The notes under the pieces: generated by a model
Database searches by the model: none
Seen by the model: the letters and a program-made list of their open reading frames with translations, nothing else
Told to the model about the DNA's origin: nothing
Assembly (NCBI GenBank): GCA_001648575.1
Contig: LQXN01000061.1
Coordinates: forward strand, 124,001-188,000
DNA length: 64,000 nt
Reading direction: 5' to 3'
DNA from: Sutcliffiella horikoshii DSM 8719
GTDB lineage: Bacteria; Bacillota; Bacilli; Bacillales; Bacillaceae_I
Position numbers and translations under genes: made by a program
Part shown: positions 34,531 through 43,367 of the stretch, in pieces
Position numbering within the stretch: the first letter of the stretch is position 1
How the letters are laid out: each line of letters opens with the position of its first letter

Positions 34531-36075
34531 ATGATTAAACTCCTCTTAGTAGATGATGAACAAATTGAACGCGAAGGCATGCAAACCATACTCGAAAGAA
34601 ACTTTCCCGACCTTGAAATCAAACATGCCAAAAATGGAAAGATGGCGGTGGAAATGGCAAGCGACTTCTACCCTGACCTCATTCTCATGGATATCAAGAT
34701 GCCAGGGATGAATGGCTTAGAAGCAGTTGAACAGATCAGTGTCAAGAACCCGCATACAAAATTCATCATGGTCACTGCATATGATACATTCGGCTATGTC
34801 AAGGCTGCCATCAAGCTAGGTGTGAAGGATTACATTCTTAAGCCTAGCAAAATAAGTGAAATCAAAACGACAGTCGGAAAAGTATTGAACCAGATCGAGC
34901 AGGAAAAGATTCAACAAACCAAGAGCATGCTCCAAGAAGTAGCGTTACAAAAGACATTAAGAGTTGTGGAGACGGATATCGTAACACAGCTTCTGTTCGA
35001 TCACGTTCATGAAGTTCATGTTGATATGCTGGTAGAGATGCTTGATATCCCTTCGACAGATGAAATGTTTGTCATGATTGTGTTATTGCCATCAGGATCT
35101 GAATCCACCTATTCCCTGATCAAGGCAAAAGTAAGGGAGACCAAAAGCGGATGGGTGGGAGCACTATATGGGAATCAGCTTCCAATTATCGTGTTTCGCC
35201 AGCCGGATAAGACTTATCGATCCCAGGCAACTACACTTGCACGAGATATCCTATCTATTGCCAGGAAAGAACAAAATACCAATTGGTTCATTGGGATAGG
35301 GGAGGTATGCAATTCCCTGGACCAGGTCCGTCAATCCTATCAGGACGCCCTCATGGCTACAATGTCGACAAAAGCCATCACTACCTATCGTTTTTACACA
35401 GATATCCACACAAGTACAGATTTGAGCAATAGTCATATGGACAAGAATCAACAAAAGGAATTTGCCGATTTAATCCGACTTGGCCAATGGGACGATATTC
35501 AAACGTTTGTCATGGGTAGTCTACAATGCTACGAAAATGAAGGGACCCATTTATTGCACACACAACAACGGATGCTTGAACTTCTCTGGATTACTTCTGG
35601 TGTGCTGAATGAAATAGGTGTGGAAAATACAGCCCCTTTCTATTCTGTTCAAACAACCGATTACCGTCAGCTTCGCATGGAAACAAGGCAACTCCTTGAA
35701 CTGATGAAAAAATCATCTGAAACTCACCGCAACCATTTGGAGGCAGATACCATCCAGCAGGTAAAACAGTACATCATGGACCATTCACATCAAGATATTT
35801 CTCTAGATACGTTGGCCCGTAAAGTCGGCTTGAGTCCAATTTACATCAGTAAAATGTTCAAAGAAAAGCAGGGCATCAATTATATCGACTTCCTCACTGA
35901 ATGCAGACTCGAGAAAGCGAAGCGGCTCATGAAAGATTCGGAGAAAAGCATTAAGGAAATTACATATGAAGTCGGTTATCATGATCCGAACTACTTCAGC
36001 AAGGTATTTAAAAAAATGACCAATGTTTCACCAAAGGAGTATCGTAAATCACTGCTCCGTAATAAGGCACAGTAG
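34531..36075 (+). CDS. Response regulator, YesN/AraC type
   Basis: A 514-residue regulator: receiver domain about 1-120 with Asp54 (LMDIKMPG) as phosphate acceptor and Lys104 region YILKPSK, a middle region of about 280 residues common in YesN proteins, and a C-terminal AraC helix-turn-helix pair (about 410-510) with LDTLARKVGLSPIYISKMFKEKQGINYIDFL and the closing EITYEVGYHDPNYFSKVFKK. It starts behind AAAGGAGTC. Partner of the kinase upstream; the likely target is the promoter of the importer operon at 27.6 kb, by analogy with XylFII-LytS-YesN. That target is an inference. Confidence 0.92.
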   Translation: MIKLLLVDDEQIEREGMQTILERNFPDLEIKHAKNGKMAVEMASDFYPDLILMDIKMPGMNGLEAVEQISVKNPHTKFIMVTAYDTFGYVKAAIKLGVKDYILKPSKISEIKTTVGKVLNQIEQEKIQQTKSMLQEVALQKTLRVVETDIVTQLLFDHVHEVHVDMLVEMLDIPSTDEMFVMIVLLPSGSESTYSLIKAKVRETKSGWVGALYGNQLPIIVFRQPDKTYRSQATTLARDILSIARKEQNTNWFIGIGEVCNSLDQVRQSYQDALMATMSTKAITTYRFYTDIHTSTDLSNSHMDKNQQKEFADLIRLGQWDDIQTFVMGSLQCYENEGTHLLHTQQRMLELLWITSGVLNEIGVENTAPFYSVQTTDYRQLRMETRQLLELMKKSSETHRNHLEADTIQQVKQYIMDHSHQDISLDTLARKVGLSPIYISKMFKEKQGINYIDFLTECRLEKAKRLMKDSEKSIKEITYEVGYHDPNYFSKVFKKMTNVSPKEYRKSLLRNKAQ

Positions 36076-36093
36076 GCAGAAAGGGTGGGGGCG

Positions 36094-37194
36094 ATGGACC
36101 TTTGGATAAGTAAATCACTGACAATGTTGGTTGCGATTGCTTTGCTTTTTATAGCTTCTGGGTGTGAAAAGCTGGATAATCCCCTAAATCCAGAAGTGGA
36201 TTCGGTGCAAAACAATAACCCTCTGCCGGATGAAGAGGCAATTCCTCAAGAGGAAAAAATAAAAATCGGTTTTTCCATGGACACGCTAGAAGAGGAAAGG
36301 TGGCTGAGAGATCGCGACCTATTCAAATCAGCAGTGGAAAGCCTCGGAGCTGAAGTTGAAATACTTGCAGCAAACGGAGATGACGCTCTTCAGGTTCTGC
36401 AGGCGGAAACCTTGATCAGCCAAGGAGTCGATCTCCTGGTAATAGTTCCACATAATGCAGAAGCAGCAGCAACTATCGTCAAAAAAGCACATCTTGCCGG
36501 AATAAAAGTGCTTTCCTATGACAGGCTTATTAAAAATGCAGATATCGACCTTTATGTTTCTTTTGACAATGAACGTGTGGGGGAGCTTCAGGCAGAATCG
36601 ATTACAAAACTTGTCCCAAAAGGAAAATATGTCTATATTGGCGGTGCAGATACAGACAACAATGCCCATCTCTTCAAAAAAGGGGTGTTCAATATTTTGC
36701 AGCCTTTGATAGATAAAGGGGATATAAAGGTCGTTTATGACCAGTGGACCAAAAATTGGCTGCCAAGCAATGCCTATGCCAATATGCAGGAAGCACTGGA
36801 TGCCAATGGAGGGAAGGTAGATGCCGTGATAGCAGCAAACGATGCCACCGCAGGAATGGCGATTCAAGCGATGATCGAGGCTGGGATTGCAGGAGGTATT
36901 CCTGTTGCCGGGCAGGATGCGGAGCTTGCTGCCGCCCAAAGGATTGTCGAAGGAACCCAGACCATGACTGTTTATAAACCAATTCCCACCCTTGCCGAGG
37001 AAGCGGCAAAACTTGCGGTCGCCATGGCAAGGGGAGAATATATAGACACAAGCCGTAAAGTAAACAACGGAAAGGTGGAGGTGCCATCCGTGTTACTTTC
37101 GCCAATAGCGGTAAATAAGCTTAATATCGAAGAAACGGTAATTGCGGATGGCTTCCATCTCGAGGAGGAAGTGTATCAAGGAAATAATAGATAG
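36094..37194 (+). CDS. D-xylose-binding lipoprotein, XylF-like
   Basis: A second sugar-binding lipoprotein, 366 residues, lipobox IASGCEK (lipid Cys near residue 24) and an Asn/Pro/Glu-rich linker before the binding fold. It contains FSMDTLEEERWLRDRD, SYDRLIKNADIDLYVSFDN, GGADTDNNAH and YDQWTKNWLPSNAYANMQEAL; the last segment resembles XylF more than ChvE. The ATG at 36094 lies behind AGAAAGGGTGGGGG; GTG 36085 overlaps it. It follows the response regulator by 18 bp. It may feed the importer at 29-32 kb with a second specificity, or be a xylose-specific receptor for it. The operon ends at a terminator after this gene. Confidence 0.88.
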   Translation: MDLWISKSLTMLVAIALLFIASGCEKLDNPLNPEVDSVQNNNPLPDEEAIPQEEKIKIGFSMDTLEEERWLRDRDLFKSAVESLGAEVEILAANGDDALQVLQAETLISQGVDLLVIVPHNAEAAATIVKKAHLAGIKVLSYDRLIKNADIDLYVSFDNERVGELQAESITKLVPKGKYVYIGGADTDNNAHLFKKGVFNILQPLIDKGDIKVVYDQWTKNWLPSNAYANMQEALDANGGKVDAVIAANDATAGMAIQAMIEAGIAGGIPVAGQDAELAAAQRIVEGTQTMTVYKPIPTLAEEAAKLAVAMARGEYIDTSRKVNNGKVEVPSVLLSPIAVNKLNIEETVIADGFHLEEEVYQGNNR

Positions 37195-37201
37195 ACATAT
37201 A

Positions 37202-37244
37202 AAAATCTCAGAGCGATTCTGTTAAGAGAAGCCCTGAGATTTTC
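37202..37244. terminator. Bidirectional terminator after the sensor operon
   Basis: AAAATCTCAG (37202-37211) pairs with CTGAGATTTT (37234-37243), flanked by A and T tracts, between two convergent genes. Confidence 0.88.
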
Positions 37245-37247
37245 CTG

Positions 37248-37961
37248 CTATTCTGCGTAATAGACCTTCTTTTCAACTACCTCAAAACAATACAATCTCC
37301 CGCCGTATGCACAGCCACCATCTATCCCTATGATATTGTTATCGCCGAAGTAGATCTCTGGCTTTTTATGAAGATATTTAGTAGGAGTATGTCCGAAGAC
37401 CACCGTTTTGTTTCCTGAATATCCATTATGGAAATCTTCCCTTATCCAAACGAGAGTGTGGGGATCTGTATCCTCTATGGCTGTAGTAGGATGGACACCA
37501 GCATGCACAAATATATGAGAATCAGTTTGATAATAATAAGGGAGGGTCTTAAGGAACTCAATATGAGAACGAATCTCTTCATTTATCGTGATTGGCTCGG
37601 GCATCTCATCTGTCTTGTACCAATATTTCGCATCATCTTTCTCGATTTCGTATCCATAATTCTGAAGGGTTTTAATGCCTCCGTTATAGTACCACCTTTT
37701 TAAATGAAGGGGATCTTCATGGTGATCAAATGCATCAATCATCATTTTATCGTGATTTCCGAGCAGGGCAATGGCTCCTTCAGCGGTCAACTGGATCACC
37801 TTGTCCAACACCTGACGTGACTGTGGGCCGCGATCCACATAATCCCCAAGTAGGAGTAGCTGGTCCTTATCGCTGTCATAGTCGATCATTTCAAGTACCC
37901 TTTCGAATTTGTCAAGATCCCCATGGATATCGCTCATTGCAAGCATCCGTTTCATAGTCAT
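37248..37961 (-). CDS. Metallophosphoesterase, Ser/Thr protein phosphatase family
   Basis: A cytoplasmic protein of about 237 residues with the calcineurin-like metal motifs in order: SDIHGDLDKF (Asp, His), LLGDYVDRGPQSR (Asp), LLGNHDKM (Asn, His), FVHAGVHP (His) and VFGHTPTKY (His). The length and the GDxVDRG motif place it with PPP-type phosphatases related to PrpE and bacteriophage lambda PP. The substrate may be phosphoprotein or diadenosine tetraphosphate. The start is uncertain: I use the ATG ending at 37961 after AGAGGGATGG; the ATG ending at 37955 is also possible, while 37985 lacks a ribosome site. Confidence 0.88.
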   Translation of the reverse strand: MTMKRMLAMSDIHGDLDKFERVLEMIDYDSDKDQLLLLGDYVDRGPQSRQVLDKVIQLTAEGAIALLGNHDKMMIDAFDHHEDPLHLKRWYYNGGIKTLQNYGYEIEKDDAKYWYKTDEMPEPITINEEIRSHIEFLKTLPYYYQTDSHIFVHAGVHPTTAIEDTDPHTLVWIREDFHNGYSGNKTVVFGHTPTKYLHKKPEIYFGDNNIIGIDGGCAYGGRLYCFEVVEKKVYYAE

Positions 37962-38000
37962 CCATCCCTCTGCATCGATTTTCATTTATTTTATCACAAT

Positions 38001-38015
38001 TTTCGAAATTCGAAA
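38001..38015. promoter_or_regulatory. Palindrome between divergent genes
   Basis: TTTCGAAATTCGAAA is a perfect inverted repeat of seven bases around one central base, in the 115-bp region between the phosphatase gene and the divergent transporter gene. It could be an operator; no regulator is assigned. Confidence 0.35.
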
Positions 38016-38076
38016 TAATTCTTTTGTTTCTATATTATAATGATGGGAAGAAATATCCGGAGGGGAGGATGACTAA

Positions 38077-39027
38077 GTGAAAGCAATTCTAATCGGGGTA
38101 GTAGCATCCATGTTTTTTGCCGTCACCTTTATCTTAAACCGTTCCATGGAACTATCTGGGGGTAGCTGGCTTTGGAGTTCGTCCTTACGTTTCTTCTTTA
38201 TGGTGCCTTTTCTACTTTTAATTGTATGGATAAGGGGGAATCTTGGCCAATTATTCCGTGAAATGCGATCGGCACCACTAGCTTGGTTGCTTTGGAGTTT
38301 TACAGGCTTCGTCCTTTTTTATGGACCAATTACTTTCGCAGCTGCATACGGCCCTGGTTGGCTAGTAGCAGGAACTTGGCAAATCACTATCATTGCAGGA
38401 GTCCTTTTGGGCCCTTTCTTCTATAAAATGGTTCAAGGCAAGAAAGTACGAGAACGTATTCCAATGCGGGGTCTTGTCATTTCTTTCATTATTTTTGCAG
38501 GGGTATTACTTATCCAAACACAGCAAGGGAGCGGACTTACAGGAACGATGGTTCTATACGGGATCCTGCCGGTAGCGATTGCGTCCTTTGCATATCCCCT
38601 AGGAAATAGAAAAATGATGGAGGTATGTGGAGGGAGATTAGATACCTTCCAGCGTGTACTTGGGATGACCCTTGCCACGATACCAGTCTGGTTGATCGTT
38701 GCCGCAACAGGTTTCATATCAGTCGGAGCACCTTCCCAGGAACAAGTGTTACAGACCTTCATAGTCGCCATATCCTCTGGGGTGATAGCTACCACATTGT
38801 TTTTCGTCGCAACGGACATGGTCCGCGACAGTCAAGAACAACTTGCTGCAGTGGAAGCAACACAATCAACTCAGGTACTGTTTGTGCTAATAGGGGAAGT
38901 TCTACTCTTATCCACACCTCTGCCTAATGGGATGGGGAAGTTAGGACTATTTGTTATTATCATCGGAATGCTCTTGCACAGTTTTTTCACAAAAAAGAGA
39001 GTGAAATCAAAACCGGTAGCTGCTTAA
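38077..39027 (+). CDS. Multidrug-resistance efflux transporter family protein (DMT superfamily)
   Basis: A 316-residue membrane protein with about ten helices, in two five-helix halves as in EamA-type transporters. The pattern GSWLWSSSLRFFFMVP and YGPGWLVAGTWQITIIAGVLLGPFF fits the EmrE-related group of the drug/metabolite superfamily found across Bacillus. Substrate unknown. It starts at GTG 38077 behind GGGGAGG with 8-nt spacing. It is a single gene with its own terminator. Bases 39063-39222 downstream contain no gene. Confidence 0.82.
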   Translation: MKAILIGVVASMFFAVTFILNRSMELSGGSWLWSSSLRFFFMVPFLLLIVWIRGNLGQLFREMRSAPLAWLLWSFTGFVLFYGPITFAAAYGPGWLVAGTWQITIIAGVLLGPFFYKMVQGKKVRERIPMRGLVISFIIFAGVLLIQTQQGSGLTGTMVLYGILPVAIASFAYPLGNRKMMEVCGGRLDTFQRVLGMTLATIPVWLIVAATGFISVGAPSQEQVLQTFIVAISSGVIATTLFFVATDMVRDSQEQLAAVEATQSTQVLFVLIGEVLLLSTPLPNGMGKLGLFVIIIGMLLHSFFTKKRVKSKPVAA

Positions 39028-39030
39028 AAG

Positions 39031-39062
39031 GTACCCTGACTGATGTTGGGGTGTTTTTTTTT
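39031..39062 (+). terminator. Terminator after the efflux gene
   Basis: ACCCTGAC pairs with GTTGGGGT using wobble pairs around a TGAT loop, followed by a run of about nine T residues. Confidence 0.8.
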
Positions 39063-39222
39063 GGTTTCTAAGCTTTTAGGGAACCGCTTCAAGAATAAAC
39101 GATACTTATCAGACCCTTAAATTTTTCAAAAAAATTTATTTAAGATGAAGGATTTTGGGGAGTGGAAACCCCACGTTTCCCAAGGGGTTTCACCGTTTCT
39201 TACAATCATTAACAAAAACTAT

Positions 39223-39287
39223 ATGACATTTGTCATACTCTGCATATGACACCTGATACTAACTAATTTTTTTAATTTGGATATAAT
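39223..39287 (+). promoter_or_regulatory. Candidate DesR operator and promoter of the desaturase gene
   Basis: ATGACATTTGTCAT (39223-39236) is a 6-bp inverted repeat around TT, and a third ATGACA arm follows at 39246-39251. The -10 TATAAT is at 39282-39287, 38 bp before the start codon; the -35 is poor, as expected for an activated promoter. In B. subtilis the cold-activated regulator DesR binds an ATGAC-containing palindrome upstream of des; the match here is by motif only. Confidence 0.5.
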
Positions 39288-39324
39288 AAATTTAACAAGT
39301 CAACAACGAAGGGATTTAATAAAA

Positions 39325-40362
39325 ATGACTACTGAAAATAAAGCGAAAAACCTTAAAAAACAAGTTGCTCCTTTCGAAAAATCACAAACAAAAAAGAGTA
39401 TCTGGCAGTTGATTAATACGCTTGCGCCATTTTTCCTGCTTTGGTATCTGACTTATATAAGCCTTTCTGTTTCATACTGGTTGGCTCTCGTCCCAGCCAT
39501 TTTTGCAGCAGGATTCATGACGCGTATTTTCATCATTTTTCACGATTGTACACATCACTCCTTCTTCAAGAGCCGTAAATGGAACCGTATTGTTGGGACT
39601 GTAACAGGAGTTTTAACGATGTTTCCGTTTGATCAGTGGGGACATGACCATTCCGTCCACCATGCTACAAGTGGTAACTTGGACAAACGTGGTGTAGGTG
39701 ACATTTGGACACTTACTGTAGAAGAGTACAAAGCATCATCATTCAAGACAAGACTTTCTTACAGACTATATAGAAATCCTTTGGTCATGTTCGGACTGGG
39801 GCCAATTTACACTTTCCTTATCAGAAACCGATTCAACCGAAAAGAAGCAAGGCAAAAAGAACGCAACAACTTATACCTGACAAACATATTGCTACTTGCA
39901 GTTGCAGTAGTACTGAGCTTGGCAATCGGCTGGCAGTCCTTCTTGATCGTACACGGAACTATCTTCATGATTGCAGGAAGTATTGGTATCTGGTTGTTCT
40001 ATGTCCAGCATACGTTTGAAGATTCTTATTTCGAACCTGATAAAGACTGGGAATATGTATCCGCAGCGGTAGAAGGAAGCTCCTATTATAAGCTTCCGAA
40101 GGTACTGCAATTCTTGACCGGTAACATTGGTTATCACCATATTCACCATCTAAGTCCAAGGGTGCCGAACTATGAATTGGAAAAGTGTCATCACAGCACA
40201 CCGCCACTTCAACATGTACCGACAATTACACTTGCAACAAGCTTGAAGTCTTTAAAATTCCGTTTATGGGATGAAAAGAGCAAGAACTTTGTGACCTTCA
40301 GAGAAGCAAAGAAAATGGTGCAAAGTCGAGTATCCAGAGCGGAAATGAAACCTGAATTATAA
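39325..40362 (+). CDS. des: Membrane fatty acid desaturase
   Basis: An acyl-lipid desaturase of 345 residues that introduces a double bond into membrane fatty acids, usually in response to cold. The three His boxes are present: HDCTHHSFF near residue 75, HDHSVHHATS near 112, and HHIHHLSPRVPN near 270. Three to four membrane helices surround them. The sequence follows the B. subtilis delta-5 desaturase closely along its length, including FYVQHTFEDSYFE and AAVEGSSYYKLPK. I place the start at ATG 39325 because the promoter -10 lies inside the longer frame; GAAGGG precedes it. No desK or desR gene lies in the window. Confidence 0.93.
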   Translation: MTTENKAKNLKKQVAPFEKSQTKKSIWQLINTLAPFFLLWYLTYISLSVSYWLALVPAIFAAGFMTRIFIIFHDCTHHSFFKSRKWNRIVGTVTGVLTMFPFDQWGHDHSVHHATSGNLDKRGVGDIWTLTVEEYKASSFKTRLSYRLYRNPLVMFGLGPIYTFLIRNRFNRKEARQKERNNLYLTNILLLAVAVVLSLAIGWQSFLIVHGTIFMIAGSIGIWLFYVQHTFEDSYFEPDKDWEYVSAAVEGSSYYKLPKVLQFLTGNIGYHHIHHLSPRVPNYELEKCHHSTPPLQHVPTITLATSLKSLKFRLWDEKSKNFVTFREAKKMVQSRVSRAEMKPEL

Positions 40363-40372
40363 TCAGTCTATT

Positions 40373-40402
40373 GAACCAGTCCTTTATGGGGCTGGTTTTT
40401 TA
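40373..40402 (+). terminator. Terminator after the desaturase gene
   Basis: AACCAGTCC pairs with GGGGCTGGTT around TTTAT, followed by TTTTTTA. Confidence 0.85.
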
Positions 40403-40610
40403 TACTTATTGGATAGATGTGGAGAGACTGGATTTTACATTAATTTAAAACAAAATATTACAAATAAATATAGATTTAAATGTGCGTAACTTGTATAATT
40501 ATGGTGATATATAGGAAAAAAGCACGAAAAATACATATCGTAACTGCAGGAGAAATTCATACACACTTACATCGAGAGAAAGAAAAATAATAAAATAGGG
40601 GGATTTATCA

Positions 40611-41165
40611 ATGAAAAAGTTAGGTATGCTCGCTTTCTTTACACTATTATTTTTTGGAGTTTCGCTAGGATTATCATCTAATGCACATGCAGCTAGTGAG
40701 GCAGATATTGAAAAAGCACTAGAAATTATTGACGCAGCCAATGCAGAAATGGATCTGATTATTGAAACAGGCGTTCAAGACGCTGATAACCTATGGGCCA
40801 TTTACCTTGAAGAATTAGAAGTCATGAAAAATGAACTTGAAGCATTAGATCAAGAGATTGCTAGTGTAGAAGCAGAACTTAGCAATACAACAGACGCTAA
40901 TCAATATGAAGAATTAAATGAAGCCCTATCTGCACTTCAACTAGAAAAAGGTCTTCTAGAAGAACAAATGAACCAAAGAACTGCACAATTCGATCAAGAA
41001 GTTGAAGAAATCATTAGCTATGTATTTGATATTACTTTACAAATGACTCAGGATACAATTGATGAAGTCGCAGAATATGGCGTTATTGCAGAATGCTTCT
41101 GGAAGTATGTAAGATTTGCTGACCGTTGGGCTTGGATTGATCCTGTGAGAGTGGTAGGTTACTAA
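40611..41165 (+). CDS. Secreted coiled-coil protein, unknown function
   Basis: A 184-residue protein with a clear signal peptide (about 1-27, AHA cleavage motif before ASEAD). Residues about 30-145 are a strongly acidic helix with heptad-like leucine and alanine spacing, a predicted coiled coil. The last 35 residues are hydrophobic and aromatic (AECFWKYVRFADRWAWIDP). No family recognised. RBS GGGGG precedes the ATG. The 250-bp upstream region has a TATAAT near 40493 and no other clear element. Base composition is more AT-rich than neighbours. Confidence 0.75.
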   Translation: MKKLGMLAFFTLLFFGVSLGLSSNAHAASEADIEKALEIIDAANAEMDLIIETGVQDADNLWAIYLEELEVMKNELEALDQEIASVEAELSNTTDANQYEELNEALSALQLEKGLLEEQMNQRTAQFDQEVEEIISYVFDITLQMTQDTIDEVAEYGVIAECFWKYVRFADRWAWIDPVRVVGY

Positions 41166-41235
41166 TAGTTTCTCTAAAGTGGAAAATCTATTCTAATAGT
41201 ATTTTTCACTTTTTAACATAAGAGGTGAGTAAAAG

Positions 41236-42162
41236 GTGAATTTTAATATAGGGAAGAAAGATACCAGTATTGAAAAGGTAAGTATGGAAGCGTTTGAACT
41301 TAGCCTGCTATCTAAGGGTGATGGTATGGAGATTATGGTTCAATCTGTATTAAAGAATAATATTTTTTATATTTATCCTGCAGAAAGTCCAAAAGTAATG
41401 GAGTTCTTCTATATCCTAGAAGGTAAAATTCTATGTGAAATGAACAGTGAGAAAATAGAGTTAGGTGCAAATGATTATTTTACATGCAGTAATTTGGAAG
41501 AAGCGGTACACTTTACTGCTTTGACTGATGTGAAGTATTTATGGGCAATAAATGAGCCTACATTTTATCAACTAAGTGCCAGTATCAAAGAATTAACTAG
41601 TGTTGTTGATAAGGTAGAGGAACGCGATCCCTATACTTACAAACATAATGAAAGGGTTGCTAAATATTCTATTAAAATTGCCAAGAAGTTAGCACTCTCA
41701 AATTCATATTTAGAAAGACTATATATTTCAGCTATACTACACGATATTGGTAAGATAAATATTCCTTTTGAAATTCTAAATAAACCTGCCAAACTCACTA
41801 ATGAAGAATTTGCATTGATAAAGAAACACCCTGAAGACGGTGCTCAAATGGTAAAAGAATTATATTATGATGATACCATTGCAACTATTATCGAGCAGCA
41901 TCATGAAAGACTTAATGGAGTAGGCTATCCAAAGGGATTGGTCGGGGATGAAATTCTCCTGGAAGCACGCATCATAGCAGTCAGCGACACTTTCGACGCA
42001 ATGACCGAAGATCGAGCATATCGTAATGCTTTTACTCCGGAGTATGCGGTAGAAGAACTGCAGAGGCTTTCCCCTTCCCAATATGATCCTGAAGTAGTAA
42101 ATGCACTTATAGAAGTTTTACAAGAAGAAGGTAAATTAAAGGTTACAAGTCCTGAAGCATAA
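41236..42162 (+). CDS. Cupin / HD-GYP phosphohydrolase fusion
   Basis: A 308-residue cytoplasmic protein. Residues about 25-115 form a cupin-like small barrel (EFFYILEGKILCEMNSEKIELGANDYFTC). Residues about 125-300 are an HD-GYP domain: KHNERVAKYSIKIA, the HD pair in LHDIGKINIP, KKHPEDGAQM, and HHERLNGVGYPKGL, the variable GYP loop. HD-GYP enzymes hydrolyse cyclic dinucleotides such as c-di-GMP. A cupin as sensor in front is uncommon; typical sensors are PAS, GAF or receivers. The start is GTG at 41236 behind AGAGGTGAG. The neighbouring genes do not reveal the signal it reads. Confidence 0.85.
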   Translation: MNFNIGKKDTSIEKVSMEAFELSLLSKGDGMEIMVQSVLKNNIFYIYPAESPKVMEFFYILEGKILCEMNSEKIELGANDYFTCSNLEEAVHFTALTDVKYLWAINEPTFYQLSASIKELTSVVDKVEERDPYTYKHNERVAKYSIKIAKKLALSNSYLERLYISAILHDIGKINIPFEILNKPAKLTNEEFALIKKHPEDGAQMVKELYYDDTIATIIEQHHERLNGVGYPKGLVGDEILLEARIIAVSDTFDAMTEDRAYRNAFTPEYAVEELQRLSPSQYDPEVVNALIEVLQEEGKLKVTSPEA

Positions 42163-42187
42163 AATCATGCCTCAGGGCTTTTTTTAT
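42151..42187 (+). terminator. Terminator overlapping the HD-GYP stop codon
   Basis: CCTGAAGCAT (42151-42160) and ATGCCTCAGG (42167-42176) form a stem with one mismatch, then GC and seven T residues. The TAA stop lies at the loop. Confidence 0.85.
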
Positions 42188-42327
42188 TGTTCTCCTTTTA
42201 TGGTTGGTCCTACTTTTAAAATGTTGTAATCGGGGTATGGTATTGATAGGGTGCGGCAAGTCCCTATTGATAGAAAACTATAAAACTTGTAATAAGGGAA
42301 CTAAAACAGATTTAGGAGGAATTAAGA

Positions 42328-42993
42328 ATGACTAAGCATATATTAATGGTTGTTACTACTGCGGATAAAATGAAGGACGGGCATGAGACAGGGTTATGGC
42401 TGTCAGAGTTCGGGGAAGCGTATGTGGAGTTTGCCAATAAAGGATATGAGATTACGGTGGCAAGTCCACTTGGTGGGAAATCTCCGATTGATGAAAGAAG
42501 TCTGGAAGGTGGAGAAACACCACAAGAGATATTGGACACGGCTAAGTATTTGGAGGACACGATTAAATTGGACGAGATTACGGATGTGTCGAAATATGAT
42601 GCTATCTTCCTGCCAGGAGGACATGGCACGATGTTTGATCTTCCTGAAAACGAGAAGTTGCACCAACTTATTCGCGATATCTATGAAGCGGACAACTTGG
42701 TGGCCGCAGTTTGCCACGGGCCTGCAGGACTTGTGGGGGTTAAGCTTTCAGATGGAACTCCGTTGGTAGCGGGTAAAACAGTGACTGCTTTTACAGATGA
42801 AGAAGAAAGAGAAACAACGTTGGACAAGTATATGCCGTTCCTGTTGGAGTCTCGTCTTCGTGAGCTTGGTGCTGAGTTCATTGCAAAGGATAATTGGGCA
42901 GACCATATTCAATCGGACGGTAAATTGATCACAGGTCAGAACCCTCAGTCCACTATAAGTGTGGCAAAAGAAGTAGTGAAGCAATTAGGGTAA
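42328..42993 (+). CDS. DJ-1/PfpI family protein (glutamine amidotransferase-like)
   Basis: A 221-residue protein with the nucleophile elbow AAVCHGPAG (Cys129, His130) and Glu27 upstream, as in the Hsp31/YDR533C-like subgroup of DJ-1/PfpI proteins. Members act as glutathione-independent glyoxalases or deglycases, or as chaperones. LPGGHGTMFDLP near residue 96 is the subgroup motif. The start ATG follows TAGGAGGAA. It is followed 67 bp later by a small monooxygenase-like gene, with a hairpin between, so cotranscription is partial at best. Confidence 0.9.
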   Translation: MTKHILMVVTTADKMKDGHETGLWLSEFGEAYVEFANKGYEITVASPLGGKSPIDERSLEGGETPQEILDTAKYLEDTIKLDEITDVSKYDAIFLPGGHGTMFDLPENEKLHQLIRDIYEADNLVAAVCHGPAGLVGVKLSDGTPLVAGKTVTAFTDEEERETTLDKYMPFLLESRLRELGAEFIAKDNWADHIQSDGKLITGQNPQSTISVAKEVVKQLG

Positions 42994-43001
42994 TGAAAAG
43001 T

Positions 43002-43042
43002 AACCTGCAAGCGGGGAGGGCACCTGCTTGCGGGTAATTTTT
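43002..43042 (+). terminator. Terminator between the DJ-1 and monooxygenase genes
   Basis: ACCTGCAAGC pairs with GCTTGCGGGT around a 13-nt loop, followed by AATTTTT. Confidence 0.75.
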
Positions 43043-43060
43043 ATGAAGAAAAGAGATCAG

Positions 43061-43354
43061 ATGATAATGAACCCTATTACCATTAATGTTATTATGGTAG
43101 CCAAACCTGGAAAAGAAGATGATCTGTTTCAGGAAATGCAAAAAATGGTAGCCCCATCACGGGCTGAAAAAGGCTGCGAGGAATACTCACTTCATCAATC
43201 CGTCGAGCAGCAAGGTGTACTTGTATTCTATGAGACTTGGCAGGATGAACAGGCTCTAAATGACCATGTCGAAACGGAACATTATCGAAACTATCGACAA
43301 AAGATTGAAAGTTTAGTGGAAAAAAGGGAAGTATATAGGCTGATGAAAATCTAA
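43061..43354 (+). CDS. Small quinol-monooxygenase-like (ABM) protein
   Basis: A 97-residue protein of the antibiotic biosynthesis monooxygenase (ABM) fold, close to YgiN: ITINVIMVAKPGKEDDLF, the CEEYSLHQSVEQQGVLVFYETWQDEQALNDH core and the HYRNY segment. Such proteins form dimers and oxidise quinols or aromatic compounds without cofactors. I use ATG 43061 behind AAAAGAG; the frame open from 43028 begins inside the terminator hairpin region. A plausible partner of the DJ-1 gene in handling reactive carbonyls or quinones, but only by proximity. Confidence 0.85.
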   Translation: MIMNPITINVIMVAKPGKEDDLFQEMQKMVAPSRAEKGCEEYSLHQSVEQQGVLVFYETWQDEQALNDHVETEHYRNYRQKIESLVEKREVYRLMKI

Positions 43355-43367
43355 AAGTGTGAAATTG

